Source: Intrasporangiaceae bacterium (GTDB lineage Bacteria > Actinomycetota > Actinomycetes > Actinomycetales > Dermatophilaceae). Taken from it: DNA of 7,126 nucleotides. The notes beneath the pieces were generated by a model. The model was not told the origin of the DNA. It ran no database searches and worked only from the letters and a program-made list of their open reading frames with translations. The stretch spans positions 1-7,126 of the forward strand of contig JAAYSB010000188.1 in the NCBI GenBank assembly GCA_012518475.1. The letters run 5' to 3'. A program made the translations under genes and the position numbers. Shown here one piece after another: positions 6,269 to 7,126 of this stretch (position 1 is its first letter; the number at the start of each line of letters is the position of its first letter).

Positions 6269-6943
6269 TCACCCGCGTCCCGCCTTCACAGTGCCTCGGG
6301 AGTCGGCCAGGGGCTCGGAGTGCGCGAGGATCGTCATCGCGGGCCAGCCCCCCGTGCACCTCGAGGCGCGCGTCCCCAGCCGCCGGAGGGTCCGCGTGGA
6401 GAAGAGCCAGTAGTGCTCGCGGGTGTAGCCGTCGAAGCCCACCGCCGAGAAGGCCCGCTGCCTGGCCGGCTCGGGGAGCCAGTGCAGCAGGGGAATCATG
6501 AGGTGCGGCTCGATCGGGAACCAGCGGTTCGGGGTGGTGTGCAGATAGCCGAGGCGCGCGACGCGCTCGGACTCGGCGATCATCGCGCGCGCGCCATCGG
6601 GTCCGCCCACGTGCTCGATGACGGCGTTGCTGACAACGAAGTCGAAGGAGTCGTCCGGGAAGGGCAGGTGGCGTGCGTCGCCGCGCACGGTGGGTCGGCC
6701 CCACAGCTGTCCCTCGACCGATTCGTAGACCAGGCAGGTGACGTCGGCATGGGCGAGTAGCCCCCGCTCCACGGCCGACTCGGTGCCGATCCCCTCGTTC
6801 GGCGATGCCCCCACGAGGAGGACGCTCGCCCCGGCAGGGATGTTGGCACGAAGGAGCGCGACCTTCTGTCGCCGGGACCGGCTGCTCACCGCCCTCGCGA
6901 GCCGTCGCGCCGGACCTCGCTTCATCATCCTGACGATTGACAT
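6269..6943 (-). CDS. Class I SAM-dependent methyltransferase (Methyltransf_11 type)
   Basis: A 224-residue cytoplasmic protein predicted to transfer a methyl group from S-adenosylmethionine to a small molecule or sugar. Residues 41-55 (VLLVGASPNEGIGTE) take the place of motif I (usually hhDhGCGxG). GDARHLPFPDDSFDFVVSNAVIEHV (split over 88-112) is the classical post-II to IV segment in which GDAxxLPFPDxSFD precedes the strand ending in EH. TPNRWFPIEPH follows, as in many sugar-locus methyltransferases. A basic N-terminus (RRLARAVSSRSRRQK, 13-27) could be a membrane-surface or partner-binding extension. GAGG lies 8 nt before the ATG at 6943, which favours that start over the internal ATGs at 6928 and 6925. 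First gene of the four-gene operon. The C-terminus after GGWPAMTILAHS is not obviously conserved, but nothing shows a frameshift. Substrate unknown. Confidence 0.87.
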   Translation of the reverse strand: MSIVRMMKRGPARRLARAVSSRSRRQKVALLRANIPAGASVLLVGASPNEGIGTESAVERGLLAHADVTCLVYESVEGQLWGRPTVRGDARHLPFPDDSFDFVVSNAVIEHVGGPDGARAMIAESERVARLGYLHTTPNRWFPIEPHLMIPLLHWLPEPARQRAFSAVGFDGYTREHYWLFSTRTLRRLGTRASRCTGGWPAMTILAHSEPLADSRGTVKAGRG

Positions 6944-7022
6944 CTCACAGGCCTCGTTTCGACGCTCCGCCTCGCCTCCTGGTTCGACTCGCCCAGCCTA
7001 CGTGAGGCCGGTACCCGATCCC

Positions 7023-7028
7023 TATACT
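7023..7028 (+). promoter_or_regulatory. Candidate -10 element of family 2 glycosyltransferase gene
   Basis: TATACT, in a locally AT-rich patch of an otherwise GC-rich gap, would start transcription near 7035. That leaves a leader of about 25 nt before the GTG at 7060, or near-leaderless translation if the in-frame GTG at 7039 is used. Confidence 0.45.
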
Positions 7029-7048
7029 TTGACGCACCGTGAATCAGC

Positions 7049-7055
7049 GAGGAGG
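7049..7055 (+). promoter_or_regulatory. Ribosome binding site deciding the GTG start at 7060
   Basis: GAGGAGG is an almost full match to the anti-Shine-Dalgarno complement and lies 4 nt before the GTG at 7060. Its strength favours that start over the GTG at 7039. Confidence 0.55.
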
Positions 7056-7059
7056 CGAC

Positions 7060-7126
7060 GTGCTGGACCTGCGGCTCGTCGTCGTCTCCTATCGGACGGC
7101 AGCGGACGTGGCTCGTCTCATCGCCA
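7060..7126 (+). CDS. N-terminus of a probable family 2 glycosyltransferase (cut by window edge)
   Basis: Only 22 codons lie in the window. They begin at a GTG preceded by GAGGAGG and read LDLRLVVVSYRTAADVARLIA after the initiator. The pattern hhVVVSYR followed by a short amphipathic helix is the first beta-strand and helix of GT-A glycosyltransferases of family 2, such as rhamnosyltransferase-like enzymes, where relatives read VVVxxYNxxxxLxxxL. The position, divergent from a methyltransferase operon in a glycan locus, fits. No DxD motif can be seen because the rest is missing, so the call rests on the opening motif and context. An in-frame GTG at 7039 would add seven residues. Confidence 0.6.
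   Translation, partial: MLDLRLVVVSYRTAADVARLIA

Larger units (their letters stand above)
6944..7059. promoter_or_regulatory. Divergent promoter region between methyltransferase operon and family 2 glycosyltransferase
   Basis: This 116-base gap must promote both directions. On the plus strand TATACT (7023-7028) is a five-of-six match to TATAAT; no -35 of matching quality lies 16-18 bases upstream. On the minus strand TAGGCT (7000-6995) is a plausible -10, giving a leader of about 45 nt, again with a poor -35. GAGG (6955-6952, minus) is the likely ribosome binding site of the methyltransferase. Confidence 0.45.

Noticed and set aside
6059..6300. Frameshift or broken acyl carrier protein gene
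   Set aside because: I translated all three minus frames through this segment. Only one stays open, it joins its neighbours with operon-like spacing, and no other frame supplies a DSL motif.
4704..6413. 569-residue open frame on the plus strand opposite asnB
   Set aside because: It is the antisense shadow of asnB, the small gene and part of the methyltransferase in high-GC DNA. It has no recognisable domain, while the minus frames carry full catalytic motifs.
7029..7034. TTGACG as a -35 element on the plus strand
   Set aside because: There is no -10-like hexamer 16-18 bases downstream; that region is GC-rich and holds the ribosome binding site and start codon.
1..7126. tRNA, rRNA, CRISPR array, insertion sequence or prophage attachment site
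   Set aside because: No cloverleaf-like segment, regularly spaced repeats, transposase motif or flanking inverted repeats were found by eye.

Overview
The window is very GC-rich, has dense, tightly packed genes, and contains TAnnnT-type -10 elements, one placed as for a leaderless transcript. This suggests a high-GC actinobacterium; I cannot name the genus from the sequence alone. The gene content (two glycosyltransferases, a secreted parallel beta-helix lipoprotein, a small-molecule kinase, a methyltransferase and two ATP-dependent amide-forming enzymes) fits the interior of a surface or exopolysaccharide (glycan) biosynthesis locus. There are no rRNA or tRNA genes, insertion sequences or CRISPR repeats.

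Layout, left to right. (A) Minus-strand pair, 1-1843: a family-4 glycosyltransferase followed, through an ATGA overlap, by a lipoprotein with a parallel beta-helix domain that runs off the left edge. (B) A 200-base divergent promoter region, 1844-2043. (C) Plus strand, 2044-3102: a phosphotransferase of the aminoglycoside/choline kinase fold, probably translated from a leaderless mRNA. Its stop codon overlaps head-on with the stop of the next operon inside a CTAG, beside an 18-base perfect palindrome. (D) Minus-strand operon, 3099-6943, in transcription order: SAM methyltransferase, a 67-residue acyl-carrier-like protein without the phosphopantetheine serine, a class-B glutamine-hydrolysing asparagine synthetase, and a stand-alone NAD-synthase-family enzyme with an unusual central insertion. 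Gaps are 6 nt, a 1-nt overlap and 9 nt. (E) Divergent promoter region, 6944-7059. (F) Plus strand, 7060 to the edge: the first 22 codons of a probable family-2 glycosyltransferase.

How they may work together (inference): the glycosyltransferases would assemble a glycan repeat. Operon D looks like a modification cassette that makes an amide (two distinct PP-loop adenylating enzymes plus a carrier-like protein) and adds a methyl group. The kinase could prime a sugar or substituent. The beta-helix lipoprotein would act outside the membrane on the finished glycan. The candidate undescribed system is operon D, specifically the pairing of AsnB with a divergent NadE paralogue and a serine-less carrier-like protein.
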